Below, in pieces: positions 25,467 to 37,901 of a DNA stretch of 64,000 nucleotides (position 1 is its first letter; each line of letters begins with the position of its first letter). The stretch lies in assembly GCF_000165425.1 (NCBI RefSeq), contig NW_001799642.1:240048-304047 (forward strand), given 5' to 3'. The notes under the pieces are model-generated. The model did not search any database and was not told the origin of the DNA. It worked only from the letters and a program-made list of their open reading frames with translations. Origin of the DNA: Paramecium tetraurelia (taxonomy: Eukaryota > Ciliophora > Oligohymenophorea > Peniculida > Parameciidae). The translations under genes and the position numbers were made by a program.

Positions 25467-26443
25467 ATGAGTAGGGAAGATTATATGATTTCTGAATTGA
25501 TAGATGTAACAAATCTGTACGAATGTCTTTTGCTTTCCGCTTTTACGATAATAGGACTATGGCTTATTTGGGTAATTTGGAGTGATTATCAATCCACCAG
25601 AAGAATTTATATCAAGAGGGAATAAGAAAAAAGAGATATGTTGGCAATTAAGAGACTTCTGCTAATAAATATATGTGCGCAAACATTTTCTTATTTTATT
25701 GAATGTGTAGGTTATGCTTTCATTAAAGATTGCCAAAATAACAACTACTATATTATTTCTATAATTTATTTTATCTGCAATGTGACATATGTGACATCAT
25801 TATAGATTTGTTGTTGGAAATCAACATTAATATGGTAATGACATCACTAAACCTTAGGGGTGAACTAATATTACTAAAATTAAGCATTTAGAGTTCTATT
25901 TTTGATTTTGTAAAGAAATATTCCATAATTGAAATATTAATTGTTATTATGAATCTATGCATCGGTCTATTTTATTTCTTATAAGTAAAAAGGTAATTTG
26001 TATTTTAATCTTTAGTATAGTAAATCTTATAGTGTCCATTATTTCAACATTAATGCTGGTATTATTTCTGATGGTTTCATTTTTCTTTTAGAAATACATC
26101 ATTTTAATTCAAAATGAAATTCCGAATTTAACTAAACGCAGAGTAATTTATGACAATAACTTAGATTTTTATTAGCATCATCCTATTGTCAAGCGCGTTA
26201 GGTCTGAGAATCTGTTGGAACCTCTTCCTAATGATTCAATAAGACAACTTAATAATAGTGTTGAAATATGGATCCAAAGGTTCGTTTTCATGTTCAACAG
26301 AAGGCTCATTAAGTTGGTTTTTCTATGAGCTACTATATTTTCCTATCGCAAATCTGATCCCAGTGTTTTTATTTAATCGAATTTACTCTCAGCATAGAAT
26401 AACTCCATAAAGTCAAATAAATAGATTGATTGATGAAGAATGA
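25467..26443 (+). CDS. Orphan multi-span membrane protein (about seven helices)
   Basis: ATG 25467 opens MSREDYMISELIDVTNLYEC. Introns at 25835-25857, 25993-26015 and 26143-26164 give 909 nt, or 302 residues. About seven hydrophobic spans can be counted: AFTIIGLWLIWVIW, LLLINICAQTFSYF, YIISIIYFICNVTYV, YSIIEILIVIMNLCIGLFYF, VNLIVSIISTLMLVLFLMV, FISIILLSSALGLRICWNLF and YELLYFPIANLIPVFLF. A short polar C-terminus (RITPQSQINRLIDEE) follows. Size and topology recall GPCR-like or THH1/TOM1-like proteins, but no diagnostic motif is visible, so I leave it unnamed. Confidence 0.75.
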
Positions 26444-26721
26444 TTAGATCTTTACTAGTGGTTTTAATAAAGTCTGATTGATATATATAATTAAAACATA
26501 GAATAAGAGAAAATAAGAATATATTATTAATCTCAAATTAATTTTGTCATCTCTCTTCCATATCCATCAAATTATGATGATGTAATTGTAATGTTATTAA
26601 AGTGAGAATTATGTATAAATAGAATCTACCAAAGGACATAGATTTGCAATGAACTGATATATATTCATCAAATTGAAATTACATTATAAATTAATAAGGA
26701 TGTCATAATATAAATTATCAA

Positions 26722-28215
26722 ATGAATACAGATCCCATACCTCCACCTAAAGAATATGTGATTCCTGAGGATTTTCATTAGAACATAAGAACTCGATTCC
26801 TCAACTTCTTTCGTTACACTGTGGGAGATAAAGCAAAGAATAGCGTAATTATGCTGATGGGAGCATGCAAAATCAATAAGCATGATGAAGGTATCTCAAT
26901 AGTGACATTGTAGATTAATAGTATAGAGTGGAGTAGGAGAGTAATTTCCATTATTTGTTTGGAGTAGACTTTCTTAATTGTTATGCAATAATAGATGTAG
27001 ATAATGGTAAATCAGTTGTCTTTGTGCCCTAATATGATTCCAATTATAAGATGTGGAATGTTGTGTTGAACAATGAAGAAATTAAATAAAAATTTAAATT
27101 AGATGAAGTGTTATATAATGATGACATAGAATCTTGGTTGAGCAATAGAAAACCATCGTTAATTTATTATTTTTATGGAATTGATGATTATTCTCATCAC
27201 TCATTACCCATACCTGAATAATCATTCTTACAAAAATTATAACTCTGATTATGATGAGTTATACTATATCCTTACAGAGTGTAGAGTAAGAAAGACACCA
27301 TAAGAATAAGATATCATGAGATTCATTTGCAAAATTAGCAGTGAAGCTCATGAATTGGTTATAAAAAACATAAGGAAAGGAAACAAAGAGTATTAAATGG
27401 AAGCTCTTTATTAATATCATACATTTATAAACCATGGTTGTCGTTTTACACCATACGAATGTATCTGTGCATCTGGCACAAATGGTTCTGTGTTGCACTA
27501 CGAAGAAAACTCGAAAACGATATAGGAAAGAGAACTGATATTAAATGATATGGGAGGCAAGTTCTATGGCTATTGTAGTGACATTACCGTAACTTTTCCT
27601 AGCGATGGGAGATTCACATAAAAATAAGCTATTATTTATAATGCTGTTCTTGATGCTCAAAGACAAGTGCATAATTCATTAAAAGTAGGAGTAAATTGGG
27701 GAGACATGCAATTATTGGCAGAAAGAACTATCACCAAACATCTGTTTAATGCAGGATTAATAAAGGGATCAATGGAGGATCTTATTAAAAATAGTATATG
27801 TAGATTATTCTTCACACATGGACTTGGTCATATGTTGGGGTTAAGAACTCACGATGTCGGAGGATACAATAAGGGTACTCCTCCAAGATTACCAGGTAAT
27901 ATCATATTATTAATTTAATTAGAATTATCTTAATTGCAGTTTCGTAGAGATTTGGATGTAGGAATGATATTTACTAATGAACCTGGAATATATTTCATTG
28001 ATTTTATCTTACAAGAAGCTTATAAAGACCCTAATAAGTTGAAGTATTTGAATAGAGAAAGAATTGAAGAATTTATGCATGTAGGAGGTGTGAGACTAGA
28101 AGATGATATATTATTGACAGCTAACGGCCCAGAAATACTTAATGATGTACCCAGAACTATTAAGTAAGTTGAGGCATGTTGGCGAGGTGAAGATTGGAGA
28201 CAAATAAATGATTGA
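26722..28215 (+). CDS. Xaa-Pro dipeptidase (prolidase), with an apparent 1-base frame break
   Basis: This is an M24 metallopeptidase that cleaves dipeptides with C-terminal proline. Metal-site motifs are in place: [16 protein letters not shown] (two Asp), [20 protein letters not shown] (His), NEPGIYFID (Glu) and VRLEDD (Glu). The AMP_N-like N-terminal domain starts [20 protein letters not shown]. Introns are 26891-26913 (23 nt) and 27896-27922 (27 nt, no in-frame TGA). Reading frames before and after about 27232-27236 differ by one base, with no GT..AG option between them. One extra A in a run of five A explains it, and total length minus introns is 3n+1. It could be a sequencing indel, an allele-specific lesion or a young pseudogene. 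Confidence 0.85.
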
Positions 28216-28377
28216 ATTAATATTTAAAATTGATTGTATTTCAATGCTTTAGCAGTTATTATTTTGTAAAGAGATGCTTTTAATGTGTGAATCTAAATTG
28301 GCAATGATAAAGACTTAACTTATTAGATGTGATTCTTAAAGTAAACATCTTATAATCATTCAATGCATATATAAATT

Positions 28378-28773
28378 TCATAATTCGATCTCCATGAATT
28401 TAACATATTAGTGCAAGCCAAAATACAAATAAGATATCTTGAATACTACTATTATTATCACAGTACACATAAAATACAATTGCCAAATAGTTTATGCCAA
28501 TTGGCCTTCTTCTTGCAAGTCTTTTAAAGCATCTTGCTTGTTCTCCTCATTTTGATATGCTGTTAATTTAGTCAGTTCTTCTTAAAAATTGTAATAATAA
28601 ATTTATACTAATTAGCCTACACTATAAAGGAGTATTAATAAATAAATGTGATAATATATGTATCTATTCAAGTTTTTATTGCTTCTGAAAAACAACACTA
28701 TTAATTGGATGACATAGGATGCTGTAAAAATCATATAGAATGCCAATGATATTCCAATGGATTAGTAAACCAT
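28378..28773 (-). CDS. Small membrane protein, unrecognised
   Basis: A single uninterrupted frame of 396 nt (131 residues) runs from ATG 28773 (MVYQSIGISLAFYMIFTASY) to TGA 28380-28378. It has two hydrophobic segments near the N-terminus (SLAFYMIFTASYVIQLIVLF and YHIYLLILLYSVGQLV). A charged helical middle follows (ELTKLTAYQNEENKQDALKD), then a third hydrophobic segment (YFMCTVIIIVVFKISYLYF). It resembles small tetraspan-like or assembly-factor proteins, but no family is recognised. It is divergent from the P5B ATPase, with 159 bp between starts. Confidence 0.7.
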
Positions 28774-28932
28774 TTTGATTGAGCAGAAAAGTCATTCACT
28801 AGTTTGTAAGAGTAGTTGCTCTGATTTTGCAATATTTCTTAGATTGAGTATTGCAATCGATTAAAATACAGTATTATTGTGATGTGATGTAGTGCAATTA
28901 AAAGTTATTTTAAGTTAAACATTTTTAATTAA

Positions 28933-31900
28933 ATGAAATAACCATTTATAAATCACAATTATAGGGTTTAATTTAAGCATCCTATCAACATACAATAAGA
29001 AGGTCTCATATAAGAAATAATACCCAGTCGCATTTCACTTTTCAAAACTATTGTATTTGCCTTCCTATCCCTCATCACTTGTGGCTTACTCTATTTAGTT
29101 ACAAGGTGGGACTTAAGAATTTTCCTATTTTTCCGTGCCAAGAAGTGTGTTCCCAATTCCGCAACTCACTTTTTGATAATAGGTCAAGGTAAGCAAATTC
29201 GTTAATCTCTTTTAGATTAATCCCAAACCCTGGTTAAATCGAATCGTTCCAAAGATGGAATTTTGTTTATTGAATATCGATTATATAGGTACTAATACAC
29301 AGAATTTGGATTCGATCCTATAGAAACTAAATATCAGACTATGGTCTAGTAAGATATCAGGCAGTAAACGATAAATCGAATTGAGTAGCTGGACATATTT
29401 GGATGCAATAACACTGAAATTCCAGACAAAGGAATCGCAAAGACTCTTATTGATGAAGTCTTGAGCCCGTTCTATATCTTTTAGGTATTTATCAATGAAA
29501 TTGTAGTTTTGTTCTGTGCTGTTGTGGTTTTGGGCATCATATCAGCGATATGCAACAGTAATTTTAATTACATCATTAATTTCAATATTTATGACACTTT
29601 ACGAATAAAGAAGGAGTTTCTATCGCTTATAGTAATTGTCCAAATTTAACATTCCAGTCCAAATAATAGATGAACAATAAGTGAAGGAAATTGAATCCAC
29701 AAACTTAGTACCTGGTGATAAGTTGGTAATAAAGGATGGTATGATAATGCCATGTGATGCGATTCTATTAAATGGTTAGGTCATATTTAATGAAGCTATG
29801 TTAACAGGAGAATCCATCCCTGTTTTGAAGACTGAACTTCCAAATAATAAAGAAGTTTATGATCCTTAAGATTCAGGCAAATAATTTACCTTGTTTGCAG
29901 GAACAACCTGTATGGAAACAAAAGGTTCAGAAGTAATTGCTTTAGTTACTCAAACAGCATTTAATACTCAGAAAGGACAATTAATTAGATCGATAATGTT
30001 TCCAGTTTAGAACTCATTTAAATTTTATGCTGATTCAATGAAATTTGTCGGAATAATGGCAATTTTAGCAGTGATTGGGTTCATAATAACAGTGCCTAAT
30101 AAAATTGAATATCTCTTGGATGATTCAATATCAACTTGGGAATTCATCAATGAAGGTCTGGATTTGATTACAATTACTGTTCCGCCAGCATTGCCAACTT
30201 GTTTACAAATAGGTATAAGTATAGCCTTGGCAAGATTGAAGAGTTCTAAAATATTTTGCATTTCACCTTAAAAAGTGAACATCAGCGGAAAAGTAACCAT
30301 AATGTGTTTTGATAAGACAGGCACTCTAACAGAAGAAGGATTGGATATGTATGGTATTCGAATGATAGAGAATCAGAGATTTTCAAAGATTGTAACATCA
30401 ATTGATGCTAATACTGATGTTAATTTTATCAAAGGAATGGCTACTTGTCATGGGTTATCGTAAGTGAAAGGTAAGTTAGTGGGTGATCCATTGGAATTGA
30501 AGATGTTTGAGTCCACAAATTGTGAATTGATAGAAGAGAAGGATGGTAGAATAAGGATTAGAAATAATGATAGAATCAATGTGGAAATAATGAAGAGATT
30601 CGAGTTTTCATCCAAATTACAGAGAATGTCAGTGATAGTTAAAGAGAATGGATAATACATCGCATATATGAAGGGATCGCCTGAGAAGTTAAGATAGTTG
30701 TGTAACAATTAGTCGATTCCGTATAATTTCCATTAAGTGTTGGATTTTTATGCTCTGAATGGATTTCGAGTATTAGGAATGGCATAAAAGTAAGTATAAT
30801 CAATAGATATGGATCGCCATGAAGTAGAATCAAATTTAAACTTTATAGGGTTTATTATAATGGAAAACAAATTGAAACCAATTACAACCAAGATTATCAA
30901 GTAGTTGAAGGATTCTCACATCAGATCAATAATGGTTACTGGTGATAATGTATTAACTGCTATTAGTGTGGCAAGATAATGTGGATTGATTGAAAATTAG
31001 AGAGTGTATTTGGGAGAATTGAGTGAGAAGAAACTGAATGGAAAGTATTATGTATCTTGGAAAGACTTTGAATATAATTAGAATGAATTGAACGAAGACA
31101 CTTTAGAACCACAATAATAAATAATTAATAATCTGAATGAAATCGAAAAGGATGTAGATGTTCAGTAAGACTTCGAATATTTAAATTAGAGATCATTCTC
31201 TAAAAATTTAGTGAAAAATAAATCTTTGCTGGAAGATCCACCTCCTGTGAACGTTTAAGTTGATAATATTAGTGAAATTTATACTGACGGAGATTTCATG
31301 GAAGAACAACCATGGAATGAAAATGAGAATTACATTTTAGCTATTTCAGGTGGTGCATTTATGCATTTAAATAAATATGGATCATAAGCAACTCTTAATA
31401 ATATTCTTGAAAAAACAATTGTCTATGCTAGAATGCGACCAGAAGAAAAAGCTAATTTAATTTAATAGTTATAGAAACATAAATCATTGCCTTTAATAGG
31501 GTTCTGCGGAGATGGTGCTAACGATTGCGGAGCCTTGAAAACTGCTGATGCAGGAATTTCATTATCATAAGCTGAAGCCTCAATCGCTGCACCATTTACC
31601 AGTCAAATCTAAGACATCTCATGTGTTCCAATTTTATTAGCTCAAGGCAGAGCAGCCTTGACTACTTCATTCTGCTGTTTCAAGTTTATGGCATTATATT
31701 CAATGATCCAATTCATCTAAGTGACTATACTCTATCTAAAGCAATCAAATTTAACAGATAATCAATATCTTTACAACGATCTATTTACTATATTCCCTTT
31801 AAGTATGACTATGGGGTTAGTCTAGGCAGCTAAAATCAATAAATTTGTACCAGGATCTTCATTAATAAGTTTCTCTGTATTGGGTTCAGTTATAGGACAA

Positions 31901-32401
31901 ACTATTATTTAATTGGCTTTTCAATTGGGAGTCTATTTACTATTGTTGAATTAATCGTGGTTCATTCCAAATGAATAACTGAATCAAGAGGATCTCAATG
32001 ATGATTCCATGAAGATTTGTTTTGAAAATACAACCCTGTTTATCTTTGGCAATTTCTAATACCTTATGATAGCCTTGGCCTATTCAAATGGAAAACCTTT
32101 CAGAAAACCATTCTATACCAATTTCTATTTCATAGGAAGTACAATATTTCTATTCATTCTTGCCATTGTGTTTCTTCTGATGAGAATTGATTATATTGAC
32201 GACATTATGGGGGTATACTTTCCATTTTTATATTTATAGTTCATTTTCTAGAGTTACGATGATCAATACATTATGCCTGAATCCTGGACGACTCTGTTAG
32301 GCATTATAGCTATCATTAATGCTGGAATTACATTTATTTATGAAAAGCTTGTTGTTCCAAAATTAGTGTTCAAAACAAAAGTGCAATCAATACAATTCTG
32401 A
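28933..32401 (+). CDS. P5B-type cation-transporting ATPase (ATP13A2-like)
   Basis: ATG 28933 and two introns, 29189-29215 (27 nt) and 29485-29506 (22 nt), give 3,420 nt, or 1,139 residues, normal for the family. Motifs in order: the N-terminal hydrophobic region; VLSPFYIFQ before the first transport helices; [10 protein letters not shown] in the actuator domain; [20 protein letters not shown] with the P5B PPALP signature; the phosphorylation site [10 protein letters not shown]; and the hinge motif [12 protein letters not shown]5B pumps such as ATP13A2 move polyamines across lysosomal or vacuolar membranes; the substrate here is inferred from that family. A charged insert sits between the nucleotide-binding and hinge parts (about 31080-31320). 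The NOT gene starts only 20 bp after the stop. Confidence 0.93.
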
Positions 32402-32421
32402 AATATTCATAATATTTATTA

Positions 32422-33394
32422 ATGATTTAATAATCCGGCATCTCATTTCAAAGTCGTCAAGTATAATTGAGGGACCAAATCAATATGCTTGAACAGAGAG
32501 CTTAAGAGATCATTTAAGACATTAAAAAAGTATAATCTAATTCCATTATTAGAAAAGGAAAATATAAGGAGGACAAGATAGATAAATAAAATTAAAAACA
32601 CTTCAAAATCAAATTGATAAAATGAAATAATTGAATGATGATTTGTTGCACTTATCCATTGATGTAAAATATATTTATATCTCATTTAGGAGAAAAAATG
32701 GAATAAATTTTTGAACCTTTTGGAAATCATGTATTAAAATCTAGATAACCCAGAACACGAATAAGAAATTAATTAAGTAAATTGAATGTCGATTCCCTAG
32801 TTAATCACTCAATTATATTAAACTAAAATTGTATAAACCGTATGGAATGACAGAGTCCTATTGCCCAATAGATAAACCATTGAACCATTTGATCAAAAAG
32901 CAGCAACTCAACAAGCTTAATTAGTAGATTAAAATTCAGCTGCTTATAAAATTAAAATGATGGACTTTAGTTACGCTGATAGGCCCTAGAAAAATGATTA
33001 TTATTAGCCTCCTACTTTTAAAGAAAAATTGAATCTAAACAGCTTGTTACCCAAATACAAAATGTTGCCGCATTCAGTTTTCAGTTAACTCAGCAGTGAC
33101 ACATTGTTCTATGTCTTTTATTATCATAAGGAGCCTACTGAATAATTGATGGCAGCAAGAGAATTGATTAAGAATTAATGGATATACAACACCAAACATG
33201 GATTGTGGATGAAGAAGGATAAGCATTACCAATATGTAATATGAAATAATATGATATAGAAAGACGAAGAAAATGATAAAGTTATTAAAGGACCTTTCTT
33301 TTATTTTGAGAATGAGGGAAAGTGGTAACAGAAAAAAAAATAGGACTTTTCATTTAAGAAAAAGCATCTAATATAATATGAGTTAATTTAATGA
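32422..33394 (+). CDS. CCR4-NOT complex subunit, NOT2/3/5 family
   Basis: Four introns (32530-32552, 32664-32689, 32777-32800 and 33236-33259) give 876 nt, or 291 residues. The C-terminal 110 residues form the NOT box: MLPHSVFSQLSSDTLFYVFY, QLMAARELIKNQWIYN, GLWMKKD and GPFFYFENEGKWQQKKKQDF. The N-terminus is a short coiled coil (KLKTLQNQIDKMKQLNDDLL). The protein is much shorter than animal CNOT2 or CNOT3. NOT2/3/5 proteins dock together on the NOT1 scaffold and control deadenylation and translation. A conserved tryptophan-rich hydrophobic core in the NOT box supports the call. Confidence 0.88.
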
Positions 33395-33666
33395 GTTTAT
33401 GGTTGTCATCTTAAGAAATACTCTTACATTTCTATTAATATATATTAATAAAAACAATTATATATTCATATTATATATATTCTACAATTTACTACTAATC
33501 TATTAGATCTAAACTATAGTAGCCTTAGAACAATTTAAATATCTATATATATATGGATATATAATAAATTGTAAAGATCATTATAATCATCTTTTTAAAA
33601 AGGAATAGAAATATTATAATGACATCTTTAAATTTAAAAATATTTTTGATACTGTAATAATATACA

Positions 33667-34547
33667 TCATTAACTTGTTTTTTTGAGTTCTTCTATTTCA
33701 ATTGCTTTCTTTAAAGCCTCTTATTAATGTCTAGACTTGATTCCGACTTGACCTCCTCCTATGGTTCTCAATAATTCATGATTCTCATTGTAATGTTATC
33801 TTAAATCTCTAGCCTTAATATATTGTATAATTTTATACTAAATTATCAAATTCAGCTTAATCCTCTTTTCTCACATCAGTCAATGCAACACAAGTAGCTG
33901 TTTTTTGATGAACCAAAGCGCCCAATCTAGCCTTGTCTAGGAAATGAATAAAAATATATATGTACTTTTAACAAATGCAAATGGTACTTCTTATCTTCTG
34001 CATAATTATGGTAACCAGACGACTAATTCAATTGGGTCGACATCATAAGCAATCAAAACTAATTTGGCCTTTTTTGTTTCAACCAAAGTTGTCACATGAT
34101 TCAATCCAAATTTAAGAACATTTACTTTTTTAGAATCGGTTTTTTAATTTTAAGTTTTTTGTTCTGCAGCTTTGATTAATCTTTGCTTCTTCTCAGTCTT
34201 GGTTTCAGGGGAGTATTTTTTCAATAAAGAATAAACTTTGGAACCTGATGTTAAAAATGTTATTTACTTTAATTTTTATCTAGTGTTTTGCTGAATTAAT
34301 GAATAGCTGCAGGTACTTTAATTCTTTGCAATAAAATCTTTTTTTATCTATGGAGAAGGATGTAACGAGGCCATCTCACATATCTAGATAAATCACGCTT
34401 TGGTTGAACATCATTTCCAATTCTAAAACTCTTAGCATCCTTAACAAAGAGAGGATTCTTCTTTCTGTCTGCGATCTTCTTGGAAATTTTCTTTGATTTA
34501 TTGGTCTTTGGTGCTTTAGGCTTTTGTATAATAGATGAAATATTCAT
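33667..34547 (-). CDS. RPL7A: 60S ribosomal protein eL8 (RPL7A)
   Basis: Translation starts [20 protein letters not shown] and continues with [40 protein letters not shown] and [14 protein letters not shown]. The L7Ae RNA-binding fold follows: [55 protein letters not shown] and TDVRKEDQAEFD. The end carries [17 protein letters not shown] and a helical tail. At least two introns are clear (a 23-nt one after the N-terminal part and a 29-nt one before KARLG); others are present toward the 3' end. eL8 is a core large-subunit protein that contacts 28S rRNA. Length and motif order are normal. Confidence 0.93.
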
Positions 34548-34612
34548 ACCATAGTTAATGAAAATCTTTTAATATAATTTTTGAAAAAATTAGGAAATTA
34601 AAATCATTAAAA

Positions 34613-36116
34613 TCATAGATAAGATAAAGTAGCTGCAACAACAAGTTTCTTATTCTTCTCAATTCTCTGAAAAGTAGGATGTTATTCATTGATATATCCT
34701 TTCAAAATAGCAATAGACTTTTCAAAAGACAACTTGGCACTCTTAAATTTCATTCTGTCCAAATATACCAAGGCTAGATTGTTTAGCACCAGAGCTAATC
34801 CAATATTTTAGGAGTCTCTATAAATTTGGTATTGTAAACATACCCATATAAGCAAACGATTTATTCATAGAGTTCCATGGCATTGATGCTATTTCCTTAG
34901 AGATGGTTGATCACACCCTATAAATTTAGAATCTTGATGATGGTTAGATCCTTTTCTCCATATCTATTTGAAATTGATATTGCGATGATTTTATTACAAT
35001 TTAATGAATCCTTCTTTGGATTGATCCAAGTATTCCAAGGCAAAATCGTATTCCTTTTCTAGATAGTAAATACATCCCAAAGTATAATAAGCATCGTATA
35101 TTTTTGGATCGGAATTAGAGAGTTTAGTCTACAAAATTGACAAGCCTTCATAACAGATCTTTTTGGCATCAGCAAAATCATCTGTTTTTTAGTATAATAT
35201 AGATTACTTAGCAAGGCATAAACAAATGAGATTTTAATTAATAATTTTGCAACTTCCAACTTCCAATTCACTTATTCATATTGAATTAATGCTTTAGTAT
35301 AATTATCTAGACACTACAAATATTAATTATTGGATAAGTTGCATTATGCTTTTGCAATATATATTTTGCATTTTAAATCAAAGTCATTGATTTCGAATTA
35401 ATTTAAACATTTGTCTAAACATCTAGAATTCAGAATTTCATTATTACTTTTAAGACTCACTGAATTGTCCAAACTCCATTAAAAGTTGAGATGCATAACA
35501 CAGTGATTAAATGCAGATTATAATTAATACAGAAATCTACTATTAATCCTGGCATTATTTTAATTTCTCATTTCCTTCTTTATATGCATCCATCATCTTC
35601 TCCAGAGCCATTTTGGAATTACCATCTCTCATAAATGACAACCCGATTTGAATCTTTTGACTCAATAAATTGTCCTTCAGCAAATGTTCAAAATTGTTAA
35701 TTTAGTTAGAATATAAGGAAATTTGATCATCATCAGATTTTTCAGTCCTTTGCTCATCCTGATTCTATTCAGGAGTTTCATTTTGGGTTGGAGGGATAGT
35801 TAATTTGTTTTTCATTTTGATACTAGAATGCGAAGACGTTGAAGAACCTTGTTTATCATTATTCTCGGTTTGCTCAGAACTTTAACTAATCTATTATTAT
35901 GCTTAATTATACTATATCCATAGGTTTGTGTTGTTTAGAAAATAAATCATTTTTCTTTTATTGCAAAGGAGCCAATCCAAATTTATGTTATTTTTTAATC
36001 ACTATACTGACTTTGAAACCATTTTATATCTTCTTTTACAAAAATCTCGCAGTCTTATCAATTCCTTCCTATTCTTGCTATAATTCATGAAAATCTAATA
36101 TTTCGAACTCTTCCAT
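34613..36116 (-). CDS. TPR-like helical repeat protein
   Basis: ATG 36116 opens MEEFEILDFHELQQEQEGID. A basic segment and then a disordered S/T/Q region follow (DKQGSSTSSHSSIKMKNKLT). The rest is made of helical pairs typical of tetratricopeptide repeats, for example SQKIQIGLSFMRDGNSKMAL, ALLSNLYYT and KSAKLSFEKSIAILKGYINE. A 22-nt intron after residue 84 or so (near 35890) brings the frames together; further introns lie in the repeat region. TGA is at 34615-34613. TPR proteins act as scaffolds, often in ciliary transport or chaperone complexes; nothing here identifies the partner. Confidence 0.75.
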
Positions 36117-36325
36117 TGCACAATAATTATTTTTATTAATACATCAAAATATCATATCAATTAATCTTAAAGTCTAAATCCATTTTGGTCATTTTCATAT
36201 CTCCATTTTAAATAATAAAGATCAGTAATACTTTTGTTGTTATTAAATACAACGAAGATTGAATCAAACTATTTGATTCTAAATGATATGAAGAATTTAA
36301 ATAAAATTATATATTATGATACTAA

Positions 36326-37854
36326 TCAAGGGATATAATCTTTATGAAGAGATTGCAATAACTCAATAGCATCTGTAAATTGAGCAAATTTATCTAACTT
36401 AAGATTTTAACTATTGTATTATCTAACATCTCGCACTGTTCTCATTGACATCAAATAATTTTACAAATATAACAGTTCCTACAATCATTACAAACAAATA
36501 CTTAATCCATTTTATTATCGTAATAATTAATTATCGGAATTCCATTCAGGGGTTGAAGACAGAAAGAATAAGCAGCATTATCCACCAAAACCATATCATT
36601 TAAGGATCTATTCCCAATCACTCTTAAATCTTTTATGTATGCACCTTCTTCAGTTTACATACAACTGTCTCTGAAAAATCGGTGAGCAATCACATTTTTA
36701 TTTGGATCTAAGTAATCGATAACTACATTTGCATAGCAAGAATGTGATGCTGTGAATACTATGATTTCAAAATGCTTATTCAAAGTCTACAGCACTTGTT
36801 AAGCATAAGGTCTGATATTGATTGAAGCCTAAAGATCCATTTTATATAGTACCTCTATAATCTCTCCAGATGGGAATTTAATTGGTAGAATCACATCTCC
36901 TGGAACCTAAGTTGACTCATTGCAATGGATTAGAGTTTCGTCTAGATCAAATACTATTGTTTTCTTATTTGTAGATGGCAGATTGACTTTTTTATCTTCA
37001 ACATTGCTTATGATTTTAACTGATTTCTAAAACTAGGAGGCTTGCATAGTTTAGAGCAAATGTTCTCTAATCAATTCAATAGGTCTTGTTATTTCAGGTT
37101 GCATATATCCTTTAATAATTGAGGAGATGTAATATAAAAAAGAAGACTCCACTGTTTTTTCTTAAGAGTTTTTCCTTTTAAAATTTGTCTTAATTGAACT
37201 TCCAGCCTTTGCTGAATCTGGCTTCAAGTTTTTAAAGTTGCCTTTGTTTTCTTATAAGGGTGCTTTGACCTAAGTAACAAAGGTAGACAAACTTGGTTTC
37301 TTAATTATTGTACCTTCAATGGAAGATTTGTATTCGTTATTATTATTAACTAGAGTACTAGACTTTAATTTATTCTATTATTGAGGTGTGAATTCCCGTT
37401 ATTCCTTCTATTATCTATTGGTAAAGTCGATTTAGACGGACTTTTAGACCTAGGTGGAATTCTGGTTGTTTTGTGTGTTTTATGAAAAAAACTTTGATGC
37501 TATGTTGTTTTTGGATTGTCTCTAACTATTATCAATGTGAGATTTGATGGAAGAGATTTTATTTTCCAAATACAGTAATTTATCTTACAATTTTCTATAG
37601 TCCTAAGGTGTCTATTTAGATTTGGCTGATGGATTTCTTTCAACATTGGCACGCATCTCAATATTCTCTTTTTAATCCTTGCTACTAAAATATTTGGAAT
37701 AAAAGTTCTGATTTTGTTTTTGTAATTATATTGAACTTTTCATAGTCTACAAATTCTATTTCTATTGTGAACTGGATGAATTTGGTCTTTGCAAATCTTT
37801 GCTTGATCTATTCCCCAAATTTTTTTCAGAAAGTGGTCTTCTTATTTCAATCAT
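36326..37854 (-). CDS. FCP1/SCP-type phosphatase (NLI-interacting-factor family)
   Basis: The model runs from ATG 37854 (MIEIRRPLSEKNLGNRSSKD) to TGA 36328-36326 with introns 36829-36852 and 36479-36501, leaving 1,482 nt, or 493 residues. The N-terminal 280 residues are disordered and S/N/Q-rich. The C-terminal half is the FCP1 homology domain: KKTIVFDLDETLIHCNES holds the catalytic DxDxT, then INIRPYAQQVLQTLNKHFEI, IVFTASHSCYANVVIDYLDP, HRFFRDSCM and MVLVDNAAYSFCLQPLNGIP. These enzymes dephosphorylate serine, for example on the RNA polymerase II tail. Which substrate applies in this ciliate cannot be told. The second intron precedes a typical family C-terminus (ELLYLQNYLMSM). Confidence 0.9.
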
Positions 37855-37901
37855 TCTCAAAAGCTGTTAAAAATTAAAATATTTATAGTAATAAATCACT
37901 T

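Noticed and set aside
27232-27236. An intron as explanation for the prolidase frame change
   Set aside because: There is no GT donor followed by an AG acceptor in the interval between the last good upstream residues and the first good downstream residues.
30025-30833. Minus-strand frames inside the P5B ATPase
   Set aside because: They are opposite strongly conserved plus-strand motifs (PPALP, DKTGT) and have no independent support.
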